Origin: Stenotrophomonas nematodicola
Lineage (GTDB): Bacteria; Pseudomonadota; Gammaproteobacteria; Xanthomonadales; Xanthomonadaceae
Assembly (NCBI RefSeq): GCF_009467805.1
Contig: NZ_WIAY01000003.1
Location: 248,001 to 312,000, forward strand
DNA length: 64,000 nt
Reading direction: 5' to 3'
Shown here: positions 27,960 to 36,615 of the stretch, in pieces
Numbering within the stretch: the stretch's first letter is position 1
How the letters are laid out: each line of letters opens with the position of its first letter
Position numbers and translations under genes: made by a program
Notes under the pieces: generated by a model
What the model was told of the DNA's origin: nothing
The model's database searches: none
Seen by the model: only the letters and a program-made list of their open reading frames with translations

Positions 27960-29432
27960 TCAGCGCGCCGGCGCCGCCGGCAGGGTGAAGGCGAACAAGG
28001 CGCCTTCCCGGCTGTCGAGCAGGTGGATGTCGCGCTGATGCAGCTGCAGGATGCGGTGCACGATCAACAGACCCAGCCCGCCACTGTCCGGGCGTGCACT
28101 GCCCAGCGCGGGCGGCGTGGTGAACAGCGTCGCGCGCCGCTCGATGGGGATGCCGGGACCACTGTCGGCGATGCTGACCTGCACCTCGCCGTCCTCGGCC
28201 CGCAGCACCACCTCGATGCGCCCGCCTTCGGGGGTGTGGCGGATCGCGTTGTCGAGCAGGTTGGTCAGTACCCGCTCGATCAGACCCAGGTCGCCCACCA
28301 CCGTCGGCAGCCCGGGCGGGATGTCGGCAGTCAGTGTCTGCCGGCGCGCCTGCGCGGACAGTTCGAATTTCTGGAAGACGTCCTGGAGGAGGTCCGGAAG
28401 CGAGAACGCCTGCCGATCCAGCGTGACTCCACCGTGCTCCAGCCGCGCCAGTTCGAACAGCGCCTGGGCCAGTGCACCGACCTTGCGGCTCTGCGCCAGT
28501 GCGATGCCGAGATAACGCTGGCGCTCGTCGGCACCGAGCGTGGCATCCTTCAGCGCCAGCGTTTCCAGGTAGCCATGCAGCGACGACAGCGGTGTGCGCA
28601 GGTCGTGGGAGATGTTGGCGACCAGCTCGCGCCGCTGCAGATCCTGCTGGCGCAGCTGCTGCCATTGCTCGCCCAGCCGCTGGGCCATGTGCCCGAAGCT
28701 GTGCTGGAGGATGGCCAGTTCGTCGCGCTCTCCCGGTCGCAGCGGGGTCGGCGGCGGCACCGTGCCGGGGGCCGCACCGTCGACGTCGAACGCCTGGATG
28801 CGCCGGGTCAGCTGGCGCAGCGGTCGGGTGACCCAGCGGAACGCCACCACGCCGGCCAGCAGGCCGACCAGGGCCACGATCGCCAGTGACCACAACGTGG
28901 TGCGCAGCGTGGCGTTGGCGGCGATGTTGGCCGCCAGGGCTTCACGCTGTTCGCCGACCAGCACCACGTAGATATAGCCGGCCTGGCGCCCCTGCACCCA
29001 TAGCGGCGCCGCGTTGAACACCTTGCGTCCGGTCGTGCTGCGCGGGTCGTCGCCGAGGATCGGCAGCGGTTCATCGCGCAGCAGCGCACGCACCGGCGCC
29101 AGATCCACGCGGCTGCGCTTGAGATGGCCGTCCGGCGCATCGTGGCCGAGGATGCGGCCCTGGTCGTCGAGCAGGTACACCTCCACGCTCGGATTGACCG
29201 CCATCAGCTTGCCGAACAGCGCGCGCACTTCGCCGCCACGCATGCCGCGTGCATCCATCAGTTCGCCGCTGCGCGCGATGTGCTCGGCCAGGCCGCGCGA
29301 CAGCCGCTGCACGGTTTCCTGCTCGTGCACCGCGGTGCTGCGCATCTGGATCATCACCAGCGCCGCGCAGCACACCAGCAGCAGCGCGCAGAACACCACC
29401 GACAGGCGCTGGGACAGGGTCAGGCGGATCAT
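27960..29432 (-). CDS. Membrane histidine kinase of a two-component system
   Basis: A 490-residue sensor kinase. TM1 is about 8-30, a periplasmic sensor domain about 31-175 (with LLDDQGRILGHD and a VFNAAPL segment), TM2 about 178-200, then HAMP and HisKA with H276 in ANISHDLRTP. The HATPase domain has DNAIRHTPEG, DSGPGIP and a GLGL box. The start at 29432 overlaps the response-regulator stop as ATGA. The divergent operon is msrB-dipZ-msrA, so the signal may be oxidative damage in the envelope; that is inference from context only. Confidence 0.9.
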   Translation of the reverse strand: MIRLTLSQRLSVVFCALLLVCCAALVMIQMRSTAVHEQETVQRLSRGLAEHIARSGELMDARGMRGGEVRALFGKLMAVNPSVEVYLLDDQGRILGHDAPDGHLKRSRVDLAPVRALLRDEPLPILGDDPRSTTGRKVFNAAPLWVQGRQAGYIYVVLVGEQREALAANIAANATLRTTLWSLAIVALVGLLAGVVAFRWVTRPLRQLTRRIQAFDVDGAAPGTVPPPTPLRPGERDELAILQHSFGHMAQRLGEQWQQLRQQDLQRRELVANISHDLRTPLSSLHGYLETLALKDATLGADERQRYLGIALAQSRKVGALAQALFELARLEHGGVTLDRQAFSLPDLLQDVFQKFELSAQARRQTLTADIPPGLPTVVGDLGLIERVLTNLLDNAIRHTPEGGRIEVVLRAEDGEVQVSIADSGPGIPIERRATLFTTPPALGSARPDSGGLGLLIVHRILQLHQRDIHLLDSREGALFAFTLPAAPAR

Positions 29433-30178
29433 GCCGGTGCGCCCTCGCTGCCATCGACCAGTTTGTAGCCGCGCCCCCATACCGTCTGGATGCGCTGCGG
29501 CGTGGCCGGATCGCGTTCGATCTTGTTGCGCAGGCGGTTGATGTGCGTGTTGACGGTGTGTTCGTAGCCGTCGTGCTGGTAGCCCCAGACCTGGTTGAGC
29601 AGGTCCATGCGGGAGTACACCTGGCCCGGGTGCCGGGCGAAGAAATACAGCAGGTCGAACTCGCGCGGCGTCAGGTCCAGCGCCCGGCCCTCCAGTTGCG
29701 CGGTGCGCGCGACCGGATCGATGCGGATGCCGGCCACGTCCAGCTCGCCGGCATCGATGCGGGCATTGAGCGCCATCGCCTCCACCCGGCGCAGCAGGGC
29801 CTTGACCCGCGCCACCAGCTCCAGCATCGAAAACGGTTTGGCCAGGTAGTCGTCTGCCCCCAGCTCCAGCCCGAGGATGCGATGCACTTCGCTGGCCCGC
29901 GCGCTGGTGATGATGATCGGGGTATAGCGCGCCATCGCACGCGCGCGCTTGCAGATCTCCAGACCATCCACGCCCGGCAGCATCAGGTCCAGCACCAACG
30001 CGCTCCACGGCTGTGCTTCGAGCAGGGCCAGACCCTCATCACCGGTGGCGGCATGGGTGACGTCATAGCCTTCGTCACGCAGGTGCATGCGCAGCAGGGT
30101 GGCAATGTGGACATCGTCTTCGACGATCAGGACACGCTTGGCGCTGCTCATCGGTACGGGGCGATCGGCAAGGGACAT
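29429..30178 (-). CDS. OmpR-family response regulator
   Basis: A 249-residue regulator. The receiver domain has acidic E20/D21/D22, the phosphorylation site D64 in LVLDLMLPG, and K114 in YLAKPF. The winged-helix domain (about 150-245) ends in the typical NTHINRLRNKIE and WGRGYKL. The start at 30178 is uncertain: an ATG at 30151 (239 residues) is equally possible, and neither has a clear ribosome site. It partners the kinase downstream and is divergent from msrB, with about 120 bases between. Confidence 0.9.
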   Translation of the reverse strand: MSLADRPVPMSSAKRVLIVEDDVHIATLLRMHLRDEGYDVTHAATGDEGLALLEAQPWSALVLDLMLPGVDGLEICKRARAMARYTPIIITSARASEVHRILGLELGADDYLAKPFSMLELVARVKALLRRVEAMALNARIDAGELDVAGIRIDPVARTAQLEGRALDLTPREFDLLYFFARHPGQVYSRMDLLNQVWGYQHDGYEHTVNTHINRLRNKIERDPATPQRIQTVWGRGYKLVDGSEGAPA

Positions 30179-30298
30179 GGCCGCATTGTCGACCGATCCG
30201 CACCTGAATGTGTCACGGAAAATTTAACCCTGCGTGAGGATTCGTTGACCGGGCCGGGCGCAGCATGGCCGCATCGTATCCCTCCCTGGAGATCGGCC

Positions 30299-30823
30299 AT
30301 GCGTTACACCCGTCGCAATGTGCTCGGCATGGGCGGCATGGCCGCTGCCGCCGGCCTGTTCGGCCTGTCCGCCTGCAGTGGCCCCGCACCTGCCGCGCCT
30401 GCCGCACCGGTGCGCCAGTTCGAGGTGATGCGCACCGATGCGCAATGGCGGGCGCAGCTCACCCCGGCGCAGTACGCAGTGCTGCGCAGGCAAAGCACGG
30501 AACGTCCGTTCAGCAGCCCGCTGAACAAGGAGCACCGGCGCGGCACCTTCACCTGTGCCGGCTGCGCGCTGCCGTTGTTCTCCTCGTCCACCAAGTTCGA
30601 CAGCGGCACCGGTTGGCCGAGCTTCTGGGCGCCGCTGCACGACGCCGTCGGCGAGGATCGCGACACCACCTTCGGCATGGTGCGCGTGGAAGCGCATTGC
30701 CGGCGCTGCGGCGGCCACCTCGGCCACGTCTTCGATGACGGCCCGCGTCCCACCGGCCTGCGCTACTGCATGAACGGTGTCGCGATGCAGTTCGTGCCGC
30801 GCGGCGCCGACGACAGCACCTGA
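30299..30823 (+). CDS. msrB: Exported peptide methionine-(R)-S-oxide reductase MsrB
   Basis: A 174-residue enzyme reducing Met-R-sulfoxide in envelope proteins. The N-terminus has twin arginines (TRRNVLG) and a lipobox LSAC with C26, so it is probably a Tat-exported lipoprotein. Zinc ligands are C86, C89, C134 and C137; the catalytic cysteine is C157 in LRYCMNG. The usual resolving-cysteine position in DSG-C-GWPSF is threonine (T104), so a separate thiol donor is expected. A GGAG precedes the ATG. First gene of an operon with a DipZ-like protein and MsrA. Confidence 0.9.
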   Translation: MRYTRRNVLGMGGMAAAAGLFGLSACSGPAPAAPAAPVRQFEVMRTDAQWRAQLTPAQYAVLRRQSTERPFSSPLNKEHRRGTFTCAGCALPLFSSSTKFDSGTGWPSFWAPLHDAVGEDRDTTFGMVRVEAHCRRCGGHLGHVFDDGPRPTGLRYCMNGVAMQFVPRGADDST

Positions 30824-30870
30824 CCCCCGGCCCCTGCCCGGCCTTCCCCCCTTCCTGAAAGGACTTTCCG

Positions 30871-32640
30871 ATGCTCCTGCTTGTGCTGGCCTACCTGGGT
30901 GGCGTGCTGACCATCCTCAGCCCCTGCATCCTGCCCGTGCTGCCCTTCGTGTTCGCGCGTTCGGACCGGCCGTTCCTGCGCAGTGGTCTGCCGCTGCTGG
31001 TTGGCATGGCGCTGATGTTCGCGGTGGTCGCCAGCCTGGCGGCGGTCGGCAGCCAGTGGGTGGCCCAGGCCAACCAGGTGGGCCGCTGGATCGCGCTGGT
31101 GGTGATGGCGGTGTTTGCCGTAGCGTTGCTGTGGCCGACCCTGGCCAACCGGCTGCTATCGCCGTTCCAGCACCTGGGTGCGCGACTGAGTGCGTCGGCC
31201 GATGCGGCCAGCGATGCCGGGCGCGGCGGGGTGGGTACCTCGCTGCTGATCGGCGTGGCCACCGGCCTGCTGTGGGCACCGTGCGCCGGCCCGATCCTGG
31301 GCCTCATCCTGACCGGCGCGGCGTTGCAGGGCGCCAGCGTGGGCACCAGCACGCTTCTGCTGGCCTATGCCCTGGGCGCGGCCACCTCGCTGGCGCTGGC
31401 GATCTGGATCGGCGGGCGCGTATTCGCCGCCCTCAAGCAGCGTCTCGGCGTAGGGGAATGGGTGCGGCGCGGACTGGGCATTGCCGCGCTGCTGGCGGTG
31501 GTGGCCATCGCGATGGGCTGGGATACCGGCGTGCTGACGCGCCTGTCCACGGTCAGTACCGCGCGGCTGGAGCAGGGCCTGCTGGATGCGCTGCCGACGC
31601 AGTCGCCGCCGGCAGGCGGAGCGATGATGATGCGGGCCGCCGATCGCGCGGTCGATGGCGACTTGCCGGTTGAAGGCACACTGCCCTCGCTCGCCGGCGC
31701 CACCGGCTGGCTCAACAGTCCACCGCTGGATGGGCCGTCGCTGCGCGGCAAGGTCGTGCTGGTCGATTTCTGGACCTATTCCTGCATCAACTGCCTGCGT
31801 GCCCTGCCCTATGTGCGCGAATGGGCCGAGCGCTACCGCAACCACGGGCTGGTGGTCATCGGCGTGCACGCGCCGGAATTCGCCTTCGAGCGCAACCTCG
31901 GCAACGTGCAGCGCGCGATCAGGGATCTGCAGGTCACCTATCCGGTGGCGATCGACAACGACTTCGCGATCTGGCGTGGCTTCAACAACCGCTACTGGCC
32001 GGCGCACTACTTCATCGATGCCCAGGGCCGCATCCGCGCGCACCACTTCGGCGAAGGCAACTATGCGCAGTCCGAGCAGATCATCCGCCAACTGCTGCGC
32101 GAGGCCGGCAACACGCTGCCCGGCGAACCGGCACAGGCCATGACGGCCACGGCACGCGAGGGCGTGGAGCGCCAGGCCGACATGCGCAACCTCAAATCGC
32201 CCGAGACCTACCTGGGCCATGCGCGCGCCGAGCATTTCGCCTCACCGGGTGGCCAGCAACCCGACCGCCAGGCCGCCTACGCACTGCCCGCCTCGCTGGC
32301 GCTCAACGAGTGGGCGCTGGGCGGGCGCTGGACGGTCGGCGATGAGGACGTGCAGTTGGCGCAGGCCGGCGGCCGCATCGCGTTCCGCTTCCACGCGCGC
32401 GACCTGCACCTGGTGCTGGCCCCCGCGCAGGACGGCAAGCCGGTGCGCTACCGCGTGCGCCTGGATGGACAGCCGCCGGGCGCGGCCGCCGGCGGCGACG
32501 TATCCGCCGATGGCAGCGGCCAGGTCGGCGAGCACCGCCTGTACCAGTTGATCCGCCAATCCGGCGATGTGCGTGAACGCACCTTCGAGATCGAGTTCCT
32601 CGATCCGGGTGTCCATGCCTACGCCTTCACCTTCGGTTGA
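30871..32640 (+). CDS. DipZ-like membrane thiol reductase (CcdA domain - thioredoxin domain - C-terminal beta domain)
   Basis: A 589-residue protein. Residues 1-225 are a CcdA/DsbD-type membrane domain with about six segments and its cysteine pair C19 (LSPCILP) and C138 (WAPCAGP). Residues about 265-440 are a periplasmic thioredoxin-like domain with the CxxC pair C305/C308 (SCINC). Residues about 460-589 are a beta-rich domain known in DipZ proteins but of unclear role. These are its only four cysteines. It would move electrons from cytoplasmic thioredoxin to the periplasm. Flanked by msrB (47-base gap) and msrA (15-base gap), it is the likely electron donor to both. Confidence 0.88.
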   Translation: MLLLVLAYLGGVLTILSPCILPVLPFVFARSDRPFLRSGLPLLVGMALMFAVVASLAAVGSQWVAQANQVGRWIALVVMAVFAVALLWPTLANRLLSPFQHLGARLSASADAASDAGRGGVGTSLLIGVATGLLWAPCAGPILGLILTGAALQGASVGTSTLLLAYALGAATSLALAIWIGGRVFAALKQRLGVGEWVRRGLGIAALLAVVAIAMGWDTGVLTRLSTVSTARLEQGLLDALPTQSPPAGGAMMMRAADRAVDGDLPVEGTLPSLAGATGWLNSPPLDGPSLRGKVVLVDFWTYSCINCLRALPYVREWAERYRNHGLVVIGVHAPEFAFERNLGNVQRAIRDLQVTYPVAIDNDFAIWRGFNNRYWPAHYFIDAQGRIRAHHFGEGNYAQSEQIIRQLLREAGNTLPGEPAQAMTATAREGVERQADMRNLKSPETYLGHARAEHFASPGGQQPDRQAAYALPASLALNEWALGGRWTVGDEDVQLAQAGGRIAFRFHARDLHLVLAPAQDGKPVRYRVRLDGQPPGAAAGGDVSADGSGQVGEHRLYQLIRQSGDVRERTFEIEFLDPGVHAYAFTFG

Positions 32641-32655
32641 GCCGGGAGGCCTTCG

Positions 32656-33390
32656 ATGAAGCTCACTATCGACAAACTGGTGGCCGGCGGGATTGCCGGT
32701 GTCATTGCGGCATTGACCGTGACCGCCGTGGTCAGCCTGGATCGTCCCGCCCATGCGGCGGCCGCGATGGTCAGCGTCCCGGCGCCCAGCGGGCCGGCCA
32801 ACGTTGCGCAGCCGGGCAGCCGGCGTGCGCAGGTGGTGTTCGCCGGGGGCTGTTTCTGGGGCGTGCAGGGGGTGTTCCAGCACATCAAGGGCGTCAACAA
32901 CGCGGTGTCCGGCTACATCGGCGGCAACGCCGGCACAGCCAGCTACACGCGCGTGGGCAGCGGCACCACCGGCCATGCCGAGGCGGTGCAGGTCACCTAC
33001 GATCCGAGCCAGGTGAGCTACGCACAGCTGATGCAGGTGTTCTTCTCGGTGGTGCACGATCCCACCCAGCTCAACCGGCAGGGCCCCGACCAGGGCACCC
33101 AGTACCGCTCGGCGATCTACATCGACGACCCGGCACAGCGCGATGCCACCCGCGCCTACATCGCCCAGCTGGAACGCGCCAAGGTGTGGGCCGCGCCGGT
33201 GGTCACCCAGGTCGATGGCGGCAAGCGCTTCTTCGCGGCCGAGGACTACCACCAGAACTACCTCACCCTGCACCCGGAGTCGCTGTACATCCGCATCAAC
33301 GACCTGCCCAAGGTCGAGGCGCTGAAGCGCCAGTACCCGGCGCTGTACCGCGACACCCCGCGCCTGGTATCGACGCTGTCGGCGCGCTGA
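32656..33390 (+). CDS. msrA: Exported peptide methionine-(S)-S-oxide reductase MsrA
   Basis: A 244-residue MsrA with a hydrophobic N-terminal segment (about 8-35) acting as a signal anchor or signal peptide ending at AHAAA. The catalytic C66 is in GGCFWG; GHAEAVQVTYDP and the YHQNYL substrate region follow. C66 is the only cysteine in the whole protein, so resolving cysteines present in most MsrAs are absent and an external thiol donor, presumably the DipZ-like neighbour, is needed. A GGGAGG lies seven bases before the ATG. Confidence 0.92.
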   Translation: MKLTIDKLVAGGIAGVIAALTVTAVVSLDRPAHAAAAMVSVPAPSGPANVAQPGSRRAQVVFAGGCFWGVQGVFQHIKGVNNAVSGYIGGNAGTASYTRVGSGTTGHAEAVQVTYDPSQVSYAQLMQVFFSVVHDPTQLNRQGPDQGTQYRSAIYIDDPAQRDATRAYIAQLERAKVWAAPVVTQVDGGKRFFAAEDYHQNYLTLHPESLYIRINDLPKVEALKRQYPALYRDTPRLVSTLSAR

Positions 33391-33399
33391 GGGAACGGG

Positions 33400-33436
33400 A
33401 AAAAAGCGCACGGCGAAACACGGCACCGCCGTGCGC
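33400..33436 (-). terminator. Hairpin after msrA with the T run on the opposite strand
   Basis: GCGCACGGCG / CGCCGTGCGC is a perfect 10-bp stem (33406-33436). The run of six A at 33400-33405 makes a T tail only on the minus strand, where no gene is seen to the right that it would end. On the plus strand it is a stable hairpin without a T run. Confidence 0.55.
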
Positions 33437-33509
33437 GAGGGAAGTACGGGATGCGCGGCGGGTGGCGTCCGCCGGGCTGGCCAGGCCATGCTAGGCTGCG
33501 CGGACCAGC

Positions 33510-33548
33510 GGATACAGCGCCAGAGTCGCTGCATCCGGATGGATACAG
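33510..33548 (+). promoter_or_regulatory. Direct repeats GGATACAG upstream of the MocR gene
   Basis: GGATACAG occurs at 33510-33517 and 33541-33548, 31 bp apart, in the 60 bases before the start codon. MocR regulators such as GabR and PdxR bind widely spaced direct repeats at their promoters, so this is a candidate auto-operator. Confidence 0.5.
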
Positions 33549-33568
33549 ATTTCCGTGGATGAGCCCGC

Positions 33569-34999
33569 ATGGCAGCCAACCTTTACCAGTCCCTGGCCGA
33601 TGAAATGGCCGATGCGATCCACAGCGGCCGGTTGCCGGCCGGTGCACGCCTGCCCTCGCTGCGCGGCCTGGCCGCGCAGCGCAGGCTGAGCCTGAACACC
33701 GTGATCGCCGCCTACCGTCAACTGGAAGACGCCGGGCTGGTGATGCCGCGGCCCAAGGCCGGCTTCGTGGTCAGCCCGCGCCTGCCCGAGCCCACCCGTT
33801 CGCTGCGCCAGGCGCCGTCACTGGCGACCGCCCCGGCGCAGCAGGTGATGATGGCCCGCGTACTGGCCGCCCAGCAGCAGCCGGGCGTCGTCGACCTGGC
33901 CTTTGCCGGCCCGCGCGGCAAACGCTTCTATCCCGGTGCGAAGCTGGCGCGCAGCACCGCGCAGGTGCTGCGGCGTTCGGCGGGCATGGTCGAAACCTAT
34001 GCGCGCCCGAATGCGGCCACGCGGCTGCTGGAGCAGATCGTGCGGCGTGGTCCACGCCTGGGACTGCACACCAGCGTGGAGCGGCTGGTGCTGACCCACG
34101 GCGCGATGGAGGCGCTGCAGCTGGCATTGCGCGCGGTGACGCGCCCCGGCGATGCCGTCGGTATCGAAGCCCCCTCGTACTTCAATCTGTACCCGTTGCT
34201 GGGCAGCCTGGGACTGAAGGCGATCGAACTGCCCACCGATCCGCGCCACGGCCTGGACGTGGACGCGGTGGAGGCACAGCTGCAGCACCGCGCGCTGGCC
34301 GCGATCGTGGCGATGCCGAGCGTGCACAACCCGCTGGGCTGCACCATGCCGGTCGCTGCCAAGCAGCGGCTGGCCGCGCTGGTCAATCAGTTCCGCATCC
34401 CGCTGATCGAGGATGCGGTGTACGCCGAGCTGCAGTACCAGGAACCGCTCGCGCCGCTGCTCAAATCCTTCGATGACGAAGGCTGGGTGATGGTGTGCAG
34501 CAGTTTCTCCAAGACGCTGGCACCGGATTACCGGATCGGCTGGCTGGACGGCGGTCGCTTCGCCGCGGACATCCAACTGCTCAAGTTCCAGTCCACCGGC
34601 GCCGAATCGCGCCTGCTCGGCGAGGCCGTGGCCGCGTTCCTGGAAGCGGGCAGTTACGAACACCACCTGCGGGGACTGCGGCGGCTGTACAGCGAGCAGG
34701 TCGGCCGCGTGCGCAGCCTGATCGCGCAGCATTTCCCCCCCGGCACCCGCGCCACCCAGCCAACCGGCGGTTTTCTGCTGTGGGTGGAGCTGCCCGTCGA
34801 CATCGAGGCCGGGACGCTGTTCGACCTGGCGCTGGCCGAGGGCGTGGTGTTCATGCCGGGCCAGGTGTATTCACGTGGTGCGCGCTACCGCCACTGCCTG
34901 CGCCTGTCGTGCTGCCAGGAGCTGGATGAGCGCTACGTCGGTGCGATCGCTACGCTCGGCCGCATCGCCCACACCCTGCAGGCGGCCGCGCGCGGCTAG
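33569..34999 (+). CDS. MocR-family (GntR-aminotransferase) transcriptional regulator
   Basis: A 476-residue regulator: an N-terminal GntR winged helix (about 1-75; LPSLRGLAAQRRLSLNTVIAAY) joined to an aminotransferase-like fold-I domain that binds PLP through the lysine in SSFSKTLAPDYRIGW. Residues MPSVHNPLG and the C-terminal GGFLLWVEL are typical of the family. The effector is unknown. No gene of amino-acid, vitamin B6 or GABA metabolism is adjacent except bioD, which is convergent. The stop codon abuts the bioD stop codon. Confidence 0.88.
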   Translation: MAANLYQSLADEMADAIHSGRLPAGARLPSLRGLAAQRRLSLNTVIAAYRQLEDAGLVMPRPKAGFVVSPRLPEPTRSLRQAPSLATAPAQQVMMARVLAAQQQPGVVDLAFAGPRGKRFYPGAKLARSTAQVLRRSAGMVETYARPNAATRLLEQIVRRGPRLGLHTSVERLVLTHGAMEALQLALRAVTRPGDAVGIEAPSYFNLYPLLGSLGLKAIELPTDPRHGLDVDAVEAQLQHRALAAIVAMPSVHNPLGCTMPVAAKQRLAALVNQFRIPLIEDAVYAELQYQEPLAPLLKSFDDEGWVMVCSSFSKTLAPDYRIGWLDGGRFAADIQLLKFQSTGAESRLLGEAVAAFLEAGSYEHHLRGLRRLYSEQVGRVRSLIAQHFPPGTRATQPTGGFLLWVELPVDIEAGTLFDLALAEGVVFMPGQVYSRGARYRHCLRLSCCQELDERYVGAIATLGRIAHTLQAAARG

Positions 35000-35683
35000 C
35001 TAGATGGCCAACCGCGCGGCCAACGTGGCCGGGTCGGCCCCGGGCGCGTACGGCAGGCGCCCCCAGCACGGCATCGGCAGGCGCGCACGCAGCAGGGCCA
35101 TGTTCTCGTCGCGACGCGCCATCGACGGGTCCACTTCGTTGGCGATCCAGCCGATGCAGGTGGCCCCGCTGGACTGGATCGCCGCAGCGGTCAGGCGCGC
35201 GTGGTTGAGGCAGCCCAGCCGCAGTCCAACGACCATCACCACCGGCAGCTGCAGGGCCTGCACCAGGTCGGCCTGGTCGAGCGTGCCCGACAGCGGTGCC
35301 AGCCAGCCCCCCACCCCTTCCACCACCACGGTGTCGGCGCTGGCACGCAGGCGGGCGAACGCCGTCTCGATCGGGCCCAGCGACAGCGTCACGCCGGCCT
35401 CGGCGGCGGCGATCTCCGGCGCCAGGGGCTGCTCCAGCGCGAACGGGTTCAGATCGTCATAGGACGGCATCGGGTCGCTGGCCGCCATCAGCGCGGTCGC
35501 ATCCTCGTTGCGCAGGCCCTCGGCGGTGCGGATGCAGCCGCTGGCCACCGGCTTCATGCCCACGGCCTGCCGGCCACGCTGGCGCAGCGCATGCAGCAGC
35601 ACGCAGCTGCTGAAGGTCTTGCCGATCCCGGTATCGGTACCGGTCACGTACAGGGCAGCGGGCAACGACACGGGCAGGGACAT
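35000..35683 (-). CDS. bioD: Dethiobiotin synthetase
   Basis: A 227-residue ATP-dependent enzyme closing the ureido ring of dethiobiotin, the penultimate biotin step. The P-loop GTDTGIGKT starts at residue 15; KPVASGC follows, and VVEGVGGWLAPL is the second conserved block. Length is normal. The other bio genes are not in the window. It converges on the MocR gene with no bases between the stop codons. Confidence 0.92.
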   Translation of the reverse strand: MSLPVSLPAALYVTGTDTGIGKTFSSCVLLHALRQRGRQAVGMKPVASGCIRTAEGLRNEDATALMAASDPMPSYDDLNPFALEQPLAPEIAAAEAGVTLSLGPIETAFARLRASADTVVVEGVGGWLAPLSGTLDQADLVQALQLPVVMVVGLRLGCLNHARLTAAAIQSSGATCIGWIANEVDPSMARRDENMALLRARLPMPCWGRLPYAPGADPATLAARLAI

Positions 35684-35800
35684 GGACGTCTCCGGGAGGA
35701 AAGCGCCCATTATCGGCCTGCCGCCGTCCGTCGCGACGGCGCATCGCTGCGTTGCACTGCGCCCGGCGCAGGCGACGGCCCTGCTTGCTAGACTGCGGGC

Positions 35801-36283
35801 ATGTTCGATACTTCCACGCTCACCGGCAGCAAGCCGGAACAGTACGGCCAGCTGCTGGCCCAGGCACGCGCCCTGGTGCACGGCGAGCGCGACCGGATCG
35901 CCAACGCGGCCAACCTGTCGGCGCTGGTCTACCACGCGCTCCCCCACCTGAACTGGGTCGGGTTCTATTTCTACGACGGCACCGAGCTGGTGGTCGGGCC
36001 GTTCCAGGGCCTGCCGGCCTGCGTGCGCATCCCGCTGGACAAGGGCGTGTGCGGCGCGGCCGCCTCGCAGCGACGCACCCAGCGGATCGAGGACGTGGAT
36101 GCCTTCCCCGGCCACATCGCGTGCGATTCGGCCTCGCGCTCGGAACTGGTGGTGCCGCTGGTCAAGGGCGACACGCTGATCGGCGTGTTCGACCTGGACA
36201 GCCCGTCGCTGGCCCGCTTCGACGCCGAGGACCAGGCCGGTCTGGAAGCGATCGCCGCGGTGTTCGTCGAGGCGCTGGGATGA
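35801..36283 (+). CDS. msrC: Free methionine-(R)-sulfoxide reductase (GAF-type)
   Basis: A 160-residue GAF-domain enzyme reducing free Met-R-sulfoxide in the cytoplasm with thioredoxin. The three family cysteines are present: C74 (LPACVRI), C84 (KGVCGAA) and the catalytic C108 (HIACDSAS), each offset by ten from the E. coli numbering. It overlaps the TfoX-C gene by ATGA (36280-36283). It is divergent from bioD. Confidence 0.92.
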   Translation: MFDTSTLTGSKPEQYGQLLAQARALVHGERDRIANAANLSALVYHALPHLNWVGFYFYDGTELVVGPFQGLPACVRIPLDKGVCGAAASQRRTQRIEDVDAFPGHIACDSASRSELVVPLVKGDTLIGVFDLDSPSLARFDAEDQAGLEAIAAVFVEALG

Positions 36284-36615
36284 GTGCCAAACTGCGCAAC
36301 ATCGGCCCCAAAAGCGCAGCCTGGCTGCGTCAGGTCGGGCTGCGCACCCCGGAGGATCTGATCGCCGCCGGTGCGGTGGGCGCGTTCGTGAAGGTCAAGC
36401 GCGCCGGCTTCAAGCCCAGCCTCAACCTGCTGTACTCGCTGGAAGGCGCGCTGCAGGACTGCCATTGGCAGGAACTGCCGGAGGCGCGGCGGATTGAACT
36501 GGTTGCCGCCTACGACGCGATCATCGCCGACAACCCGTTGAAGAAGGCGCCACCAGCGTCCGGGCCGGTCTACGACCGCACGCCCGAGCCGCAGGATGAC
36601 GAGGACGACCGCTAG
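36280..36615 (+). CDS. TfoX C-terminal-domain protein
   Basis: A 111-residue protein made of the TfoX/Sxy C-terminal helical domain alone (LRNIGPKSAAWLRQVGLRTPEDL, a helix-hairpin-helix-like start) followed by an acidic disordered tail. The competence-linked N-terminal TfoX domain is missing. It is translationally coupled to msrC. Function of stand-alone TfoX-C proteins is unknown. It overlaps the convergent cobC gene by four bases within a CTAG palindrome. Confidence 0.82.
   Translation: MSAKLRNIGPKSAAWLRQVGLRTPEDLIAAGAVGAFVKVKRAGFKPSLNLLYSLEGALQDCHWQELPEARRIELVAAYDAIIADNPLKKAPPASGPVYDRTPEPQDDEDDR

Noticed and set aside
27960..30008. Extended N-terminus of the histidine kinase
   Set aside because: The added part is an image of the response-regulator gene in another frame; the kinase begins at 29432.
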